From RHLJ01 sp965601955 (GTDB taxonomy: Bacteria; Bacteroidota; Rhodothermia; Balneolales; Balneolaceae), in assembly GCA_965601955.1 (NCBI GenBank), contig OZ271855.1:124001-188000 (forward strand): a stretch of DNA of 64,000 bases, read 5' to 3'. The first letter of the stretch is position 1. Every line of letters starts with the position of its first letter. Positions 44,870 to 53,637 of this stretch are shown here, piece after piece. Position numbers and translations under genes: made by a program. The notes beneath the pieces are model-generated. The model searched no databases, was not told the origin of the DNA, and saw nothing but the letters and a program-made list of their open reading frames with translations.

Positions 44870-46096
44870 ATGGATTTATTTGATAAGCTTGAAGAACGCC
44901 CCAGCCCTTTGGGGCCATTTACCTCAGAAGGATACGGGTACTACACATTTCCAAAACTAGAAGGGCCATTGGGTCCAGAAATGAAATTCAACGGCAAGGA
45001 TATGGTCGTTTGGAGTATCAACGATTACCTTGGAATTGGTAGTAATGAAGAAATTAAAAAAGTAGATACCGAGGCTACCGCTAAATACAGTTTAAGTGCT
45101 CCTATGGGCGCTCGACTTATGACTGGTAATTCCACCGAGCATGAAGCGCTTGAAGAAGAATTAGCAGAGTTTATCCATAAGCCTGAAGCCATGCTTCTTA
45201 ATTATGGATATCAAGGCATCATGAGTGTCATTCACTCACTCGTTGACCGAAATGATTTTCTAATTTATGATGAGCTAAGCCATGCATGTATTGTGGATGG
45301 CAAGCAGCTATCAATGGCCGATAAATCGGTATTTAAACACAATGATATCGAGAGCTTTAAAAAGCAGCTTTATAGAGCTGCAGCCAAGAAAAAAGACAAT
45401 TCTTCTATTCTTGTAGTTACCGAAGGAGTATTCGGCATGACTGGTGACCTGGGAATTCTTCCTGAGATCATTGAACTCAAAAAAGAAGTTCCTTTCAGGC
45501 TCCTTGTAGATGATGCCCATGGCTTTGGTACTCTAGGAGAAGACGGCTCAGGTACTGGAACTCATTTGGGCTGCCAGGACGGAATCGATATCTATTTTGG
45601 AACTTTCGCAAAAGCCGCTGCATTAATCGGTGCTTTCATCGCTTCCGAGCCGCGGGTAATTAAATTCCTTCGTGCTAATGCGCGGAGCCAAATTTTTGCT
45701 AAGTCTCTTCCACTACCGATTGTAGTAACGGCCAGGAAAAGACTCGAAATGATTAAAAATCACCCAGAGTGGAGAGAAACCCTCTGGAAAAACACCCTAA
45801 AACTTCGAGAAGGACTTCAAAAGATCGGATACAACGTTCTTCCTTCTGAAAGTCCTGTTACTCCCGTTCTGACTCAAGGTAGTACCGATTTATGTACTGC
45901 CATCATGAGAAAGCTTCGAGAAGAACACGGGGTTTTCGTAAGTGGTGTTGCTTACCCGGTAGTACCAAGAGGAATTGTTCTTATTCGATTAATTCCTACC
46001 GCTGCACATAACGATGCTCATATTGAGAAGACATTGGTGGCTTTCGAAGCTATTAAGGAGTTTGTTATGGCTTCAGCAAGTAAGCTAACTGCTTAG
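44870..46096 (+). CDS. alpha-oxoamine synthase (serine palmitoyltransferase / KBL / BioF family)
   Basis: The 408-residue PLP enzyme has INDYLGIGSN, GARLMTGNSTEHEALEEELA, DELSHACIVDG, LLVDDAHGFGTLGEDG and the Schiff-base Lys248 in GTFAKAAALIGAF. The family condenses an amino acid with an acyl-CoA or acyl-ACP: serine palmitoyltransferase, 8-amino-7-oxononanoate synthase or glycine C-acetyltransferase. The N-terminal region (GPFTSEGYGYYTFPKLEGP) and the lack of biotin genes nearby favour a serine palmitoyltransferase-type role, which would fit the lipid operon 4.4 kb upstream; this is an inference. A strong terminator follows. Confidence 0.8.
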   Translation: MDLFDKLEERPSPLGPFTSEGYGYYTFPKLEGPLGPEMKFNGKDMVVWSINDYLGIGSNEEIKKVDTEATAKYSLSAPMGARLMTGNSTEHEALEEELAEFIHKPEAMLLNYGYQGIMSVIHSLVDRNDFLIYDELSHACIVDGKQLSMADKSVFKHNDIESFKKQLYRAAAKKKDNSSILVVTEGVFGMTGDLGILPEIIELKKEVPFRLLVDDAHGFGTLGEDGSGTGTHLGCQDGIDIYFGTFAKAAALIGAFIASEPRVIKFLRANARSQIFAKSLPLPIVVTARKRLEMIKNHPEWRETLWKNTLKLREGLQKIGYNVLPSESPVTPVLTQGSTDLCTAIMRKLREEHGVFVSGVAYPVVPRGIVLIRLIPTAAHNDAHIEKTLVAFEAIKEFVMASASKLTA

Positions 46097-46119
46097 AAAC
46101 AGTCTTTCTAAACCTTTTG

Positions 46120-46153
46120 AGCTTCTTCCTGTTATCCAGGGAGAGGCTTTTTT
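46120..46153 (+). terminator. Rho-independent terminator
   Basis: AGCTTCTTCCTG pairs with CAGGGAGAGGCT (12 positions including two G-U) around a five-base loop and is followed by eight T (three of them starting within the stem end). It lies 24 bases after the alpha-oxoamine synthase stop. Confidence 0.85.
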
Positions 46154-46260
46154 ATTTGTGATTGAGAAGGGAAACGATATCTCCTCCTCTTGCCCTAGAA
46201 ATAGGAATCTCTTTTTCTACCAGGAAGGTTTCCTTTGAATTCTTCCCTTATGAATGATTC

Positions 46261-47136
46261 CTATTTAAACTTTTGAAGTCCAAAGGCGATACCGGTAGTG
46301 ACAAAGAAACCATCTATCGGACGCTGACCGATTTCTATTTTAAAGATTGAGTTTCCAAAGAACCCAAACTTGCGGTCAAAGTTTTCGCTTTTTGTATATG
46401 GCTTAGCAACCAGCACGGTTCCTAATCTCCATCCAAACGATTCATCTAGCTCAGCGCTTTTTGCTCCATCAATTTCAAGATCTACAGTAGTAGGCGCTAA
46501 GATAACATCGAAGTAAGGACGGATAAATTTCCCTGTTGCGAATTTATATCCGTCACTATCCTGAACATGGATGTAGTATTTCCGGTTATACCCTATCCCG
46601 GCATAGACCCCGGCAATGAATAATCCTGTTTTATCAAAAAAGGTGGTTCCCTCTTCGTATTCAAGTGCGCTGTTTCTAATATAAAGCCCACCTCTTGCAA
46701 CAAACTCACTCGTTACATCAGCAGGCAAATTTACTGCCTGCCAGGTCTGAATTTCCTGATTATTTATGTAATCCTTCTCATAACTAAAAGCCAACAGTAC
46801 AGGAACCTTACGCTCCTTACTGCTTTCAGATAATTTATACTCAACACCTCCGCTAAATAGAAATGCCGGACCTTCTTTTGCCAAGGAAAAAAGGGAATAT
46901 AAACCCAGAGCTTCTACACTTAGTTTGTCATTGATGGGATATAAAGCTTCAGCCCCTACGCTCCAGATAGAAGCTCCTGAAGTATTACCAAATCCTGCAT
47001 CTACCGTGAAGTAGTGAAGACCAACATATCCGCGATGTACATCATTTGGATTAGAGTATACCGTATTAAACGTTACTTGTGCTAATGATGCAGATGAAAG
47101 GGTTAAAAAAGTGATTATAAAAGCTAATTTTCTCAT
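46261..47136 (-). CDS. secreted outer-membrane beta-barrel-like hypothetical protein
   Basis: The 291-residue protein has a signal peptide (1-20, ending ASLAQ) and then alternating amphipathic strands with aromatic ends (GYVGLHYFTVDAGFG, WSVGAEALYPINDKLSVEALGLYSL), ending in a strand with terminal aromatic/hydrophobic residues (TGIAFGLQKFK). This resembles a small outer-membrane barrel, but no specific family is recognised. It stands alone between the alpha-oxoamine synthase terminator and the secreted nuclease-like gene. Confidence 0.6.
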   Translation of the reverse strand: MRKLAFIITFLTLSSASLAQVTFNTVYSNPNDVHRGYVGLHYFTVDAGFGNTSGASIWSVGAEALYPINDKLSVEALGLYSLFSLAKEGPAFLFSGGVEYKLSESSKERKVPVLLAFSYEKDYINNQEIQTWQAVNLPADVTSEFVARGGLYIRNSALEYEEGTTFFDKTGLFIAGVYAGIGYNRKYYIHVQDSDGYKFATGKFIRPYFDVILAPTTVDLEIDGAKSAELDESFGWRLGTVLVAKPYTKSENFDRKFGFFGNSIFKIEIGQRPIDGFFVTTGIAFGLQKFK

Positions 47137-47212
47137 GGTATAGTCTTTTTTTAAAAAGCTACCATGATCTAATCGCCAGTTCGATACCCCGAAATAGGTA
47201 TATTTTAACTCG

Positions 47213-48049
47213 CTATTTCAGGGAGAAAGAAATGAAAACGGGAAGGTGATCAGAAGGCGTTCGTTGTTCTCTTGTTTCTGAGATAGCGGCGTATTTATAT
47301 ACTTCAACAAACTTATTCACAAATATGTAATCTATCCTTCGGTCAAGCGGATGATTGGTATCGAATCCATTATAGGTTCCCTCCGGACCTATCGATGCTT
47401 TTTGAGCAATTTCTTTAGAATCGAGAAGCTTGTTCAAAATAACCTGGATCGCTTCTGCTTCAGGAGTAGCATTAAAGTCTCCAATCATTAAAACAGGCTG
47501 TCCGACTGCTCCCCATTCCTCCAGTTTTTCTAACATGAGTTTTGCACCATTTAATCTTGCAAGGGGAGTTTCATGATCAAAATGAGCATTAAGTACCCAA
47601 AATATCTCTCCTGAGTTTTTATGCTCGAACTTCGCCCAGGTAGTAATCCTCCTAAAATTAGCACCCCACCCAAAGGAAGGTTCTTCAGGAGTTTCGGATA
47701 ACCAAAAAGTTCCAGAATCCAGTACGGTTAATTTTTCCTCTTTGAAATAAATAGCTGCATATTCTCCAGCCTGATTGCCATCATCTCTTCCTATACCTAC
47801 GTAGGCATATCCAGATAACGCGCTGTCAAGATAGATTACCTGTTCATGCAATCCTTCCTGGATACCCAATACATCCGGTTCATAAAATTTAATAACATCA
47901 GCTACCCATGCTTTCCTCTTTTCCCACCAATTCTCCCCATCATTTGGAGTGTTATATCGAATATTATAGGTCATTGCAGAAAAGTCCTGGGCAAGAACCC
48001 CTATTGTGGCCAATAAGAGAATGATCTTGGCTAGTAATAGCTTTTTCAT
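47213..48049 (-). CDS. secreted endonuclease/exonuclease/phosphatase family protein
   Basis: The 278-residue protein has a signal peptide (1-20, ending GVLAQ) and an EEP fold: MTYNIRYNTPNDGENWWEKR (metal Asn), DVLGIQEGLHEQ (catalytic Glu), LNAHFDHE, MIGDFNATPEAE and the terminal SDHLPVF (catalytic Asp-His). It resembles the secreted EEP proteins common in Bacteroidota, which may be phosphodiesterases or nucleases. It lies 19 bases downstream of the threonylcarbamoyl-AMP synthase gene on the same strand and may be co-transcribed. The substrate (nucleic acid, phosphoinositide or other phosphodiester) is open. Confidence 0.87.
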   Translation of the reverse strand: MKKLLLAKIILLLATIGVLAQDFSAMTYNIRYNTPNDGENWWEKRKAWVADVIKFYEPDVLGIQEGLHEQVIYLDSALSGYAYVGIGRDDGNQAGEYAAIYFKEEKLTVLDSGTFWLSETPEEPSFGWGANFRRITTWAKFEHKNSGEIFWVLNAHFDHETPLARLNGAKLMLEKLEEWGAVGQPVLMIGDFNATPEAEAIQVILNKLLDSKEIAQKASIGPEGTYNGFDTNHPLDRRIDYIFVNKFVEVYKYAAISETREQRTPSDHLPVFISFSLK

Positions 48050-48068
48050 ATGGTATTTGATGAGTTCA

Positions 48069-48686
48069 TTAAAGAATACTCCCTCCTTTCCCCTGGCGTA
48101 TTAGTTCGGGCTCAGAAGTTGTTAAATCTATTATTGTAGATGCTTCATTTCCACCATATCCGCCATCTATTACTATATCGACCTGATTTTCCCATTTTTC
48201 GAAGATCAATTCCGGATCAGTAGTATACTCAATGACCTGATCTTCATCTTTTATGGAAGTAGAAATAATAGGATTGCCCAAGGCTTCTACAAGTGCTAGT
48301 GCAATCGGGTTATCGGGAATTCGAATACCTACTGTTTTCTTCTTTTTAAACACGGGAGGTAGGTTACTTCCCCCAGGCAGAATAAATGTATAAGGGCCCG
48401 GAAGCGACCGTTTTAATATTTTGAACGTTTTAGTTTCGATTTGGCTCACATAATCGGAAAGATTTTTCAAATCAGAACAAATGAAAGAGAGTTCAGCCTT
48501 TTCTAATTTAACGCCTTTAATCTTTGCTACTTTTTCAAGCGCCTTCTTGTTATAAATATCACAACCAAGCCCATACACAGTATCGGTTGGATAAATAACT
48601 AATCCACCTTTTTTTAATACTTCTACTACTCTGTCAATCGCCTTTCGATCGATAGGGTTACTGAAGATTTTTATAAACTCTGCCAT
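48069..48686 (-). CDS. L-threonylcarbamoyladenylate synthase (YrdC/Sua5 family)
   Basis: The 205-residue protein has the YrdC fold signatures: KGGLVIYPTDTVYGLGCD, KIKGVKLEKAELSFICSDL, LPGPYTFILPG, VGIRIPDNPIALAL and NPIISTSI. It makes threonylcarbamoyl-AMP from threonine, bicarbonate and ATP for the t6A37 modification of ANN-decoding tRNAs in the cytosol. It is a single-domain YrdC-type protein without the extra Sua5 domain. It lies downstream of the helicase-like gene's terminator region and upstream of the secreted EEP gene. Confidence 0.93.
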   Translation of the reverse strand: MAEFIKIFSNPIDRKAIDRVVEVLKKGGLVIYPTDTVYGLGCDIYNKKALEKVAKIKGVKLEKAELSFICSDLKNLSDYVSQIETKTFKILKRSLPGPYTFILPGGSNLPPVFKKKKTVGIRIPDNPIALALVEALGNPIISTSIKDEDQVIEYTTDPELIFEKWENQVDIVIDGGYGGNEASTIIDLTTSEPELIRQGKGGSIL

Positions 48687-48736
48687 ACTCTCCTCCTCTC
48701 AAATTTGAATATAAGTAGAAGGCTGTTACTTAAAAC

Positions 48737-48768
48737 AAAAAAAGGCGCCCAAATTGGACGCCTTTTTT
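48737..48768. terminator. bidirectional terminator
   Basis: A7 at 48737-48743, GGCG at 48744-48747, CGCC at 48759-48762 and T6 after it, with two further inner pairs. The flanking A and T tracts make it usable on both strands; on the minus strand it follows the helicase-like gene stop (48776). Confidence 0.85.
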
Positions 48769-48775
48769 GAGTTGT

Positions 48776-50332
48776 TTAGTTAAACAACTTTTTAACCCAA
48801 CCAAACACTCCTTTGGAATCTCCATCCCTGCCTCCTGAAAGACCATCGTAAGTAGGTCGGGGCAATTCATTTTGTTTAGCTTTTTGGCGCGGTGGCCTGT
48901 TCGTTTTCTTTTTAGAGTTTTGAGGTTTTTTACCGGTACTTCTCTTCTTCGAACCCGTTTTATTTCCCTTCTTTTTCTCTTTTACTTTCTCCGGTAAAGG
49001 AATCTCGCCGGGAGAATGATTTATCTCTTCAGAAATTCGAGCTAAATCTTCTTTATCCATTTTGGATACTAAGGATATCATTCGCGATACCCGACCGCTT
49101 TGGATCATATCTATTCTGTTGCCGTATTCATCAACATTTTCCGGGACATCGTAATTAATGATTTCATCGATATGTGAACCTATCTCAACTTCATTGACAG
49201 ACATTCCTCCAACTACACAAACTCGCATGTCGCCATTCGCAAATTTACCATAGCGTTCATCGAAGATTTCCTTTTCAAGGTCAGAGCTAATGCTCACAAC
49301 CCCCCAGCTTTTCTTCTTAAGGATATGGAATAATCGATCGGCTGTTCTTTTTGATGCAGAAAAAACCAATACCTTTTTTGCCGTTGACCCTTCCAGGTGC
49401 GCCATCAGCGTAGAGATTTTCATTCGAGGAGGAACGTTAATATATCCATGCTCCTTTACAGTAAGCTTTGACTTGCCCGCTTTCCCTTTCTTCTTATTTG
49501 AAACTGGCTTTTTTTCTATAACCTTCTCTTCTTCGGTCTTTTCTTTTTCTTGGTTTAAATCTTCTTTAAGAACAACCTTTACAGATACATCATCGAGTTT
49601 CTTTTTTGCAGTATCTACATCTACTTCTACCGAAGTTTCCTCTGCTCCATTTTCTGAAGGAGTATCAATCGTTGATGCTTTCTCCTTAGCTGGCTCCTTC
49701 TTAGCTGGTTCAGAACGGTCGAATCCAATCAACTCTGGATTTTGCAGAGCGATTTTTACCAGCTCTTCTGTTGCATTATTTCTCTGTTTCGAAAGAACCA
49801 GAGTTTGTGGCTCACCATCTACAAAGCGGAGAATATCCTTAACCCTGCTTACCAGGTTAAAGCTTTCCATATCATGAGCCTCATCAATTACTATGAGTTC
49901 CAGCTCTTTTAAATGGAAATTATTCTTTTCAATGATTTCAATAAATCGTCCGGGGTTTGCAACAATAACCGGAGCTCCATCAAGTACTGCTTGCTCTTGT
50001 TCTTCTTTATTGCCCTTAATGGCGAGCAAAGCGCTGCTTATTTGAGCATGATAGCCAGCAGCCCAAATTAGTTCGTCAATGGCTGCAGCACGTTCTATAG
50101 ATGGTGTTAGGATTAAAACTTTGGTGCCTTCTTTTTCTCCGTGTTCTACAAGTGTCTTCAACGTAGGTATTAAAAATGAAACAATATCGCCGGCTTCAGA
50201 CTTTACCAATAGGTTTTTTCCTTCCAAAGCAGCCGGTAACACTTGTTGTTGAAGAGGTGAAGGCGTATCAATTTGTACATCGGTCAGCCCGCTCAATAAT
50301 TCGGGGCTCAGACCATATTCTTCAAAAGACAA
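48776..50332 (-). CDS. DEAD-box helicase-like protein lacking intact ATPase motifs
   Basis: The 518-residue protein follows DEAD-box order but motif by motif is degraded. The Q-motif region is kept (DTPSPLQQQVLPAAL), but the Walker A position reads KSEAGDIVSFL with no GKT. DEAH is kept (VIDEAHDME), the SAT motif reads LSKQR, and motif VI lacks the HRxGRxGR arginines (NRIDMIQSGRVSRM). A low-complexity charged linker (~207-300) separates the RecA lobes and the tail (~440-518) is strongly basic with a final VFGWVKKLFN, as in RNA-binding RhlB-like tails. It may bind RNA or act as a scaffold without unwinding; that is an inference. It is followed by a terminator. Confidence 0.78.
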   Translation of the reverse strand: MSFEEYGLSPELLSGLTDVQIDTPSPLQQQVLPAALEGKNLLVKSEAGDIVSFLIPTLKTLVEHGEKEGTKVLILTPSIERAAAIDELIWAAGYHAQISSALLAIKGNKEEQEQAVLDGAPVIVANPGRFIEIIEKNNFHLKELELIVIDEAHDMESFNLVSRVKDILRFVDGEPQTLVLSKQRNNATEELVKIALQNPELIGFDRSEPAKKEPAKEKASTIDTPSENGAEETSVEVDVDTAKKKLDDVSVKVVLKEDLNQEKEKTEEEKVIEKKPVSNKKKGKAGKSKLTVKEHGYINVPPRMKISTLMAHLEGSTAKKVLVFSASKRTADRLFHILKKKSWGVVSISSDLEKEIFDERYGKFANGDMRVCVVGGMSVNEVEIGSHIDEIINYDVPENVDEYGNRIDMIQSGRVSRMISLVSKMDKEDLARISEEINHSPGEIPLPEKVKEKKKGNKTGSKKRSTGKKPQNSKKKTNRPPRQKAKQNELPRPTYDGLSGGRDGDSKGVFGWVKKLFN

Positions 50333-50438
50333 TGGTTACACCTCTTTCTAAGTTTAGCTTAATCGTTAAAATTTCAAAGATCTCTGTTCCATTAGGAACG
50401 GCCAAATATACAAAACTTGCTTCCTAAGCTCACCCTTT

Positions 50439-51356
50439 TTATTCCTGCTGTTGGTTTTGAAGAAATGTTTGTTTGAACATAGAATGGAGCGTTATTTCCT
50501 TTTTTGATCTCTTGATATGCCAGTACACAATACCTGTTACGATCAAAATTCCCATTAAGCCGATCATTCCGCCTTCTGGACCAAATCTTCCGCCAGTCCA
50601 AATTGGATTTCCCCCTTGCTGCAAAACAAGCAAAGAATAAAAATTCTCTGTGCCACTTACCTTAAAACCAAATATACCGCCTTGCACATAATTCCAGGCA
50701 AAATGTATCCCAATAGAATATGCCAACCTTCCAGTTACCAGGTATGGAAATGCGAGCATAATACCTGCCAGAACTATATTGATGGTGGAAAAGGTATTTG
50801 CATTAGGGTTAAAAACGTGAGCAATTCCAAACAGCGTTGAACTTAGAAAAACGGCTAAGAAAGCGGCTTGAACTGGTGATATCCTTCCAAATGTAAGCCC
50901 TTCTTTCATATTCGGGATTAGGTAAGAACGAAATTGAATTTCTTCATAGAAACCTACACTCACCATTTTTATCAGATAACCTACTGCAGGAATTAACCAA
51001 AAAGTTGAAGAAACCCTATTCCATGCAAAGCCTCTTATTTCTATATCGCCCATAAACCATTGTATTCCAAAAATTAGGGACATTGCTATAACTGCTGCAA
51101 TGCTCCCTATTCCAAATTCTTTCCACCAGGTTTTAGTTAGAGTAATTCCGGCTTCTTTTAATGAATTCCTTTGATCAACATACCTGTACATCATGTAGAA
51201 AAAAACCATGATTAATACACCAGCGAGGATGAATTCCAATCCATTAGCGCTAGAAGAGATGGATACCCCAAGTAACAGTATGCTTATAAATAGAAAAACA
51301 GTAATTCTTATTAGAGATCGGGGCCTGTTTTCTGCTTGATTAAAAAAAGGATTCAT
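50439..51356 (-). CDS. CPBP family intramembrane glutamic protease
   Basis: The 305-residue membrane protein has about eight hydrophobic spans and the three CPBP/Abi motifs: GFYEEIQFRSYL (EExxxR), LFGIAHVFNP (FxxxH) and GIHFAWNYVQG (HxxxN). The length is typical. Relatives cleave prenylated or membrane proteins or act in bacteriocin self-immunity; no bacteriocin genes are nearby. It is separated by 106 bases from the helicase-like gene and divergent from the SRAP-like gene. Confidence 0.88.
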   Translation of the reverse strand: MNPFFNQAENRPRSLIRITVFLFISILLLGVSISSSANGLEFILAGVLIMVFFYMMYRYVDQRNSLKEAGITLTKTWWKEFGIGSIAAVIAMSLIFGIQWFMGDIEIRGFAWNRVSSTFWLIPAVGYLIKMVSVGFYEEIQFRSYLIPNMKEGLTFGRISPVQAAFLAVFLSSTLFGIAHVFNPNANTFSTINIVLAGIMLAFPYLVTGRLAYSIGIHFAWNYVQGGIFGFKVSGTENFYSLLVLQQGGNPIWTGGRFGPEGGMIGLMGILIVTGIVYWHIKRSKKEITLHSMFKQTFLQNQQQE

Positions 51357-51430
51357 ACTAAATGAGTATAGAGCAAAGTTTCTATTGGTAGAGATGATAC
51401 AAACATACTTTTAAAACAAACATTGGATTT

Positions 51431-52072
51431 ATGGAGCGTTACGTTTTTAGTACAAACAGAGAAATATTGGAAGAGGTTTTTGGAGTTGCCCCTGAGTCAA
51501 ATTCCATTCTAAATCCCAATTTTAATGCTGCACCGGGCAACGTTCTTCCGATTCTAAGATTGACTGAAAAGGGCTTAGTTCTTGAAAACTCTATATGGGG
51601 AATAGAAGGCATTGGAAGTTCAATTGATGCTACCGAATTACTGGAGAATAAGGAATACAGACAATTGCTCACTACAAATGCTTGTCTTATCCCAATAAGT
51701 GGGTTTTATATTTGGAAAAAAACAGTAGACGATCCACTCCCTTTCTATACAAGAATACATACTCGTGAGTTATTAGCTGTTGCTGGTATTTATTTAAAAA
51801 ATGAGGGGTCAAGAAATTCGTTTGCAGCTATCACTAAATCAGCTAATGTGCTCATAAAACCTGTTACCGATACTATGCCAAGTATTGTAGAACCCGATGA
51901 GTTTAATGATTGGTTACAGGGAGCAGCGGAAAAAATCCTCATGCGAGGATTCAATGACATGAATTTACTGCCTGAAGTAACCGTGGTCCGAGTGCCGGAT
52001 CTTGTAAATGACCTGGCAAATAACTCGCCAGACCTTATTCAACCTATCCCTAAATTGAGAGAAGAAGACTAG
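51431..52072 (+). CDS. SRAP/YedK-family protein without catalytic residues
   Basis: The 213-residue protein aligns along the SRAP (HMCES/YedK) fold, with NFNAAPGNVLPIL in place of the NxAPTQ segment, CLIPISGFYIW in place of CLIPADGFYEW, LAVAGIYLK and TMPSIVEPDEFNDWL. In YedK the catalytic set is Cys2, Asn75, Glu105 and His160. Here the protein begins MERYVF (no Cys2), Asn is replaced in SIDATEL, GFYEW reads GFYIW (no Glu) and the RMPVIL His reads TDTMP. The ATG at 51431 is the only suitable start. It cannot form the abasic-site crosslink in the known way; a DNA-binding or regulatory role is possible. It overlaps the convergent MscS gene by four bases. Confidence 0.75.
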   Translation: MERYVFSTNREILEEVFGVAPESNSILNPNFNAAPGNVLPILRLTEKGLVLENSIWGIEGIGSSIDATELLENKEYRQLLTTNACLIPISGFYIWKKTVDDPLPFYTRIHTRELLAVAGIYLKNEGSRNSFAAITKSANVLIKPVTDTMPSIVEPDEFNDWLQGAAEKILMRGFNDMNLLPEVTVVRVPDLVNDLANNSPDLIQPIPKLREED

Positions 52073-52992
52073 CTCTGGTCAGGCTTTGTTCCTGGCTTTC
52101 CTTCTTTAGGGTTATCATAGTAGCGTATAGTTGGATAGGCGAAGTCAATATTATCGTATTTGGCATATTCATCTAACACCTGCTCCCAAATTTTTTGACT
52201 GGTACCCCTTCTTCTTCGTGGATCGGTTAGATAACGTATCGTCAGATTAATTCCACTGTCTTTTACATTTGTATATACAATAGGGGTCAGATATGTAAAT
52301 TCGATTAAATACGACTTGGAGGCCTTTGCTATTTCTTCTTTAGCTTTTTCGATAAACTCCTTCGAAACTTCACTGACTATGTCGTTGAGAATTTCCTTGG
52401 CCTTTTTCCAATCGCTTTCAAAAGTGACCAGCACCTGCAATTCATTCCATATAAACTTAAAGTCGCTGGTATAGTTAGCAAGCTGCTTGGTAAATACATA
52501 ATTGTTCGGAATATGGATAACCCGCCCGGTACTTTGGTCAGCGTCTACCCAGTTTCCAATCTCAAGTATGGTAAACTTAAAGGTTCGAACATCAATTACA
52601 TCTCCTTTACTATCCCCTAACTGAATTCGATCACCAACATCGAATGGCTTTCTCCAAATTATAAACAGCCATGCAGCTAAATCCGTGATAGGATCTTTAA
52701 GAGCAATTGCCACCCCTGCTGAGAGTAAGCCCAGGTATGTTGCTATGTCTCCAATTCCGGAAAACCAAATCTGCCCTACAACAAATATTCCAATAAAATA
52801 AGCAACATACGTTGAGTTCTTTCGCCACTTATACTGTGTTCGTTTACTTTCCGTTCTTTTTACAATTATCCGAAGAACAATGAACCGGATGAACCACAAC
52901 AGGAAGATAACCCCAATAGTCTCAATGATATTCGCAGTAAGATCTGGAGAATTTCCCAGGAAACTTGTTATTCTATTTCTGAATTCTTCCAT
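52069..52992 (-). CDS. MscS-family mechanosensitive channel
   Basis: The 307-residue protein has membrane spans at ~21-40, ~60-78 and ~85-110, with the pore helix GLLSAGVAIALKDPITDLAAW and the MscS beta domain FDVGDRIQLGDSKGDVIDV, followed by the cytoplasmic alpha/beta vestibule with a C-terminal YPTIRYY. The length matches small MscS channels that open under membrane tension to release solutes. The N terminus is periplasmic and short. A sub-stretch (~175-215, KEILNDIVSEVSKEF) is charged. It stands alone on its strand, convergent with the SRAP-like gene. Confidence 0.9.
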   Translation of the reverse strand: MEEFRNRITSFLGNSPDLTANIIETIGVIFLLWFIRFIVLRIIVKRTESKRTQYKWRKNSTYVAYFIGIFVVGQIWFSGIGDIATYLGLLSAGVAIALKDPITDLAAWLFIIWRKPFDVGDRIQLGDSKGDVIDVRTFKFTILEIGNWVDADQSTGRVIHIPNNYVFTKQLANYTSDFKFIWNELQVLVTFESDWKKAKEILNDIVSEVSKEFIEKAKEEIAKASKSYLIEFTYLTPIVYTNVKDSGINLTIRYLTDPRRRRGTSQKIWEQVLDEYAKYDNIDFAYPTIRYYDNPKEGKPGTKPDQS

Positions 52993-53084
52993 TAAAGCAA
53001 TTTATGGTGCTCTTTTTAATTGGCTTGAAAATGCAAATTTGAATATCTTTAAGGCCTTTTGCAAAAAGTTAAGTTAAAAATCTA

Positions 53085-53474
53085 ATGCTTTACAATATTA
53101 TCATTGCTGTAATCACTTTAATATGCGTTCTACTAACGCTAGTGATTTTATTACAAAACGGTCAGGGACAAGGTTTATCAGGTATCGCTAGTGCTGGCGG
53201 TGGCGGTATTGGTGGCAGCGCCGGACTCGGAGCACGAAGAACCGCCGACTTACTTTCAAAAGCTACTTCTGTACTTGGAGGAGCATTTTTGGTTCTTTGC
53301 ATCCTGGCAAATTTCGCTATCGACAGAAACACAGCCCCTCAAAATAGTGTACTTGAGCAGGGAGCCCCATTAAATGATATAGCTGCACCTTCGCAGACTC
53401 AATCAGCCGTTCCTTCTCAAACGCCTCCACCTCCGGCAAATAATGATGGTGGATCAAACGATTCAGGTAATTAA
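53085..53474 (+). CDS. secG: SecG subunit of the Sec translocon
   Basis: The 129-residue protein has two spans (~3-24 and ~62-82) separated by the characteristic Gly-rich loop (QNGQGQGLSGIASAGG, GLGARRTADLLSKAT), ending with a Pro/Gln/Asn-rich tail (~95-129) often seen in this group. SecG is the small inner-membrane subunit that aids SecYEG export. It is followed directly by a strong terminator, so it is the last gene of its transcript; no other sec gene is adjacent. Confidence 0.95.
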   Translation: MLYNIIIAVITLICVLLTLVILLQNGQGQGLSGIASAGGGGIGGSAGLGARRTADLLSKATSVLGGAFLVLCILANFAIDRNTAPQNSVLEQGAPLNDIAAPSQTQSAVPSQTPPPPANNDGGSNDSGN

Positions 53475-53477
53475 TCT

Positions 53478-53508
53478 AAAGCCCTCTCGCTATGCGTGGG
53501 GCTTTTTT
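53478..53508 (+). terminator. Rho-independent terminator of secG
   Basis: AAAGCCC (53478-53484) pairs with GGGCTTT (53498-53504) and the T run continues to 53508. It starts four bases after the secG stop. Confidence 0.9.
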
Positions 53509-53637
53509 GTTTACGCACTTTTTGAGGCACTCGTAACTTTCCTGTCCCTCTCACGTTCTGTCAGATTTTAGCTTTTTTATGCGGGATTACTTCCTGTATA
53601 TTCAACTTTTATTTCACTAATGATTAATCCTATTTCT

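Noticed and set aside
50392..50438. GTTCC-ATTA-GGAAC hairpin between the CPBP and helicase-like genes as a terminator
   Set aside because: Five base pairs and no T tract on the relevant strand; too weak to list.
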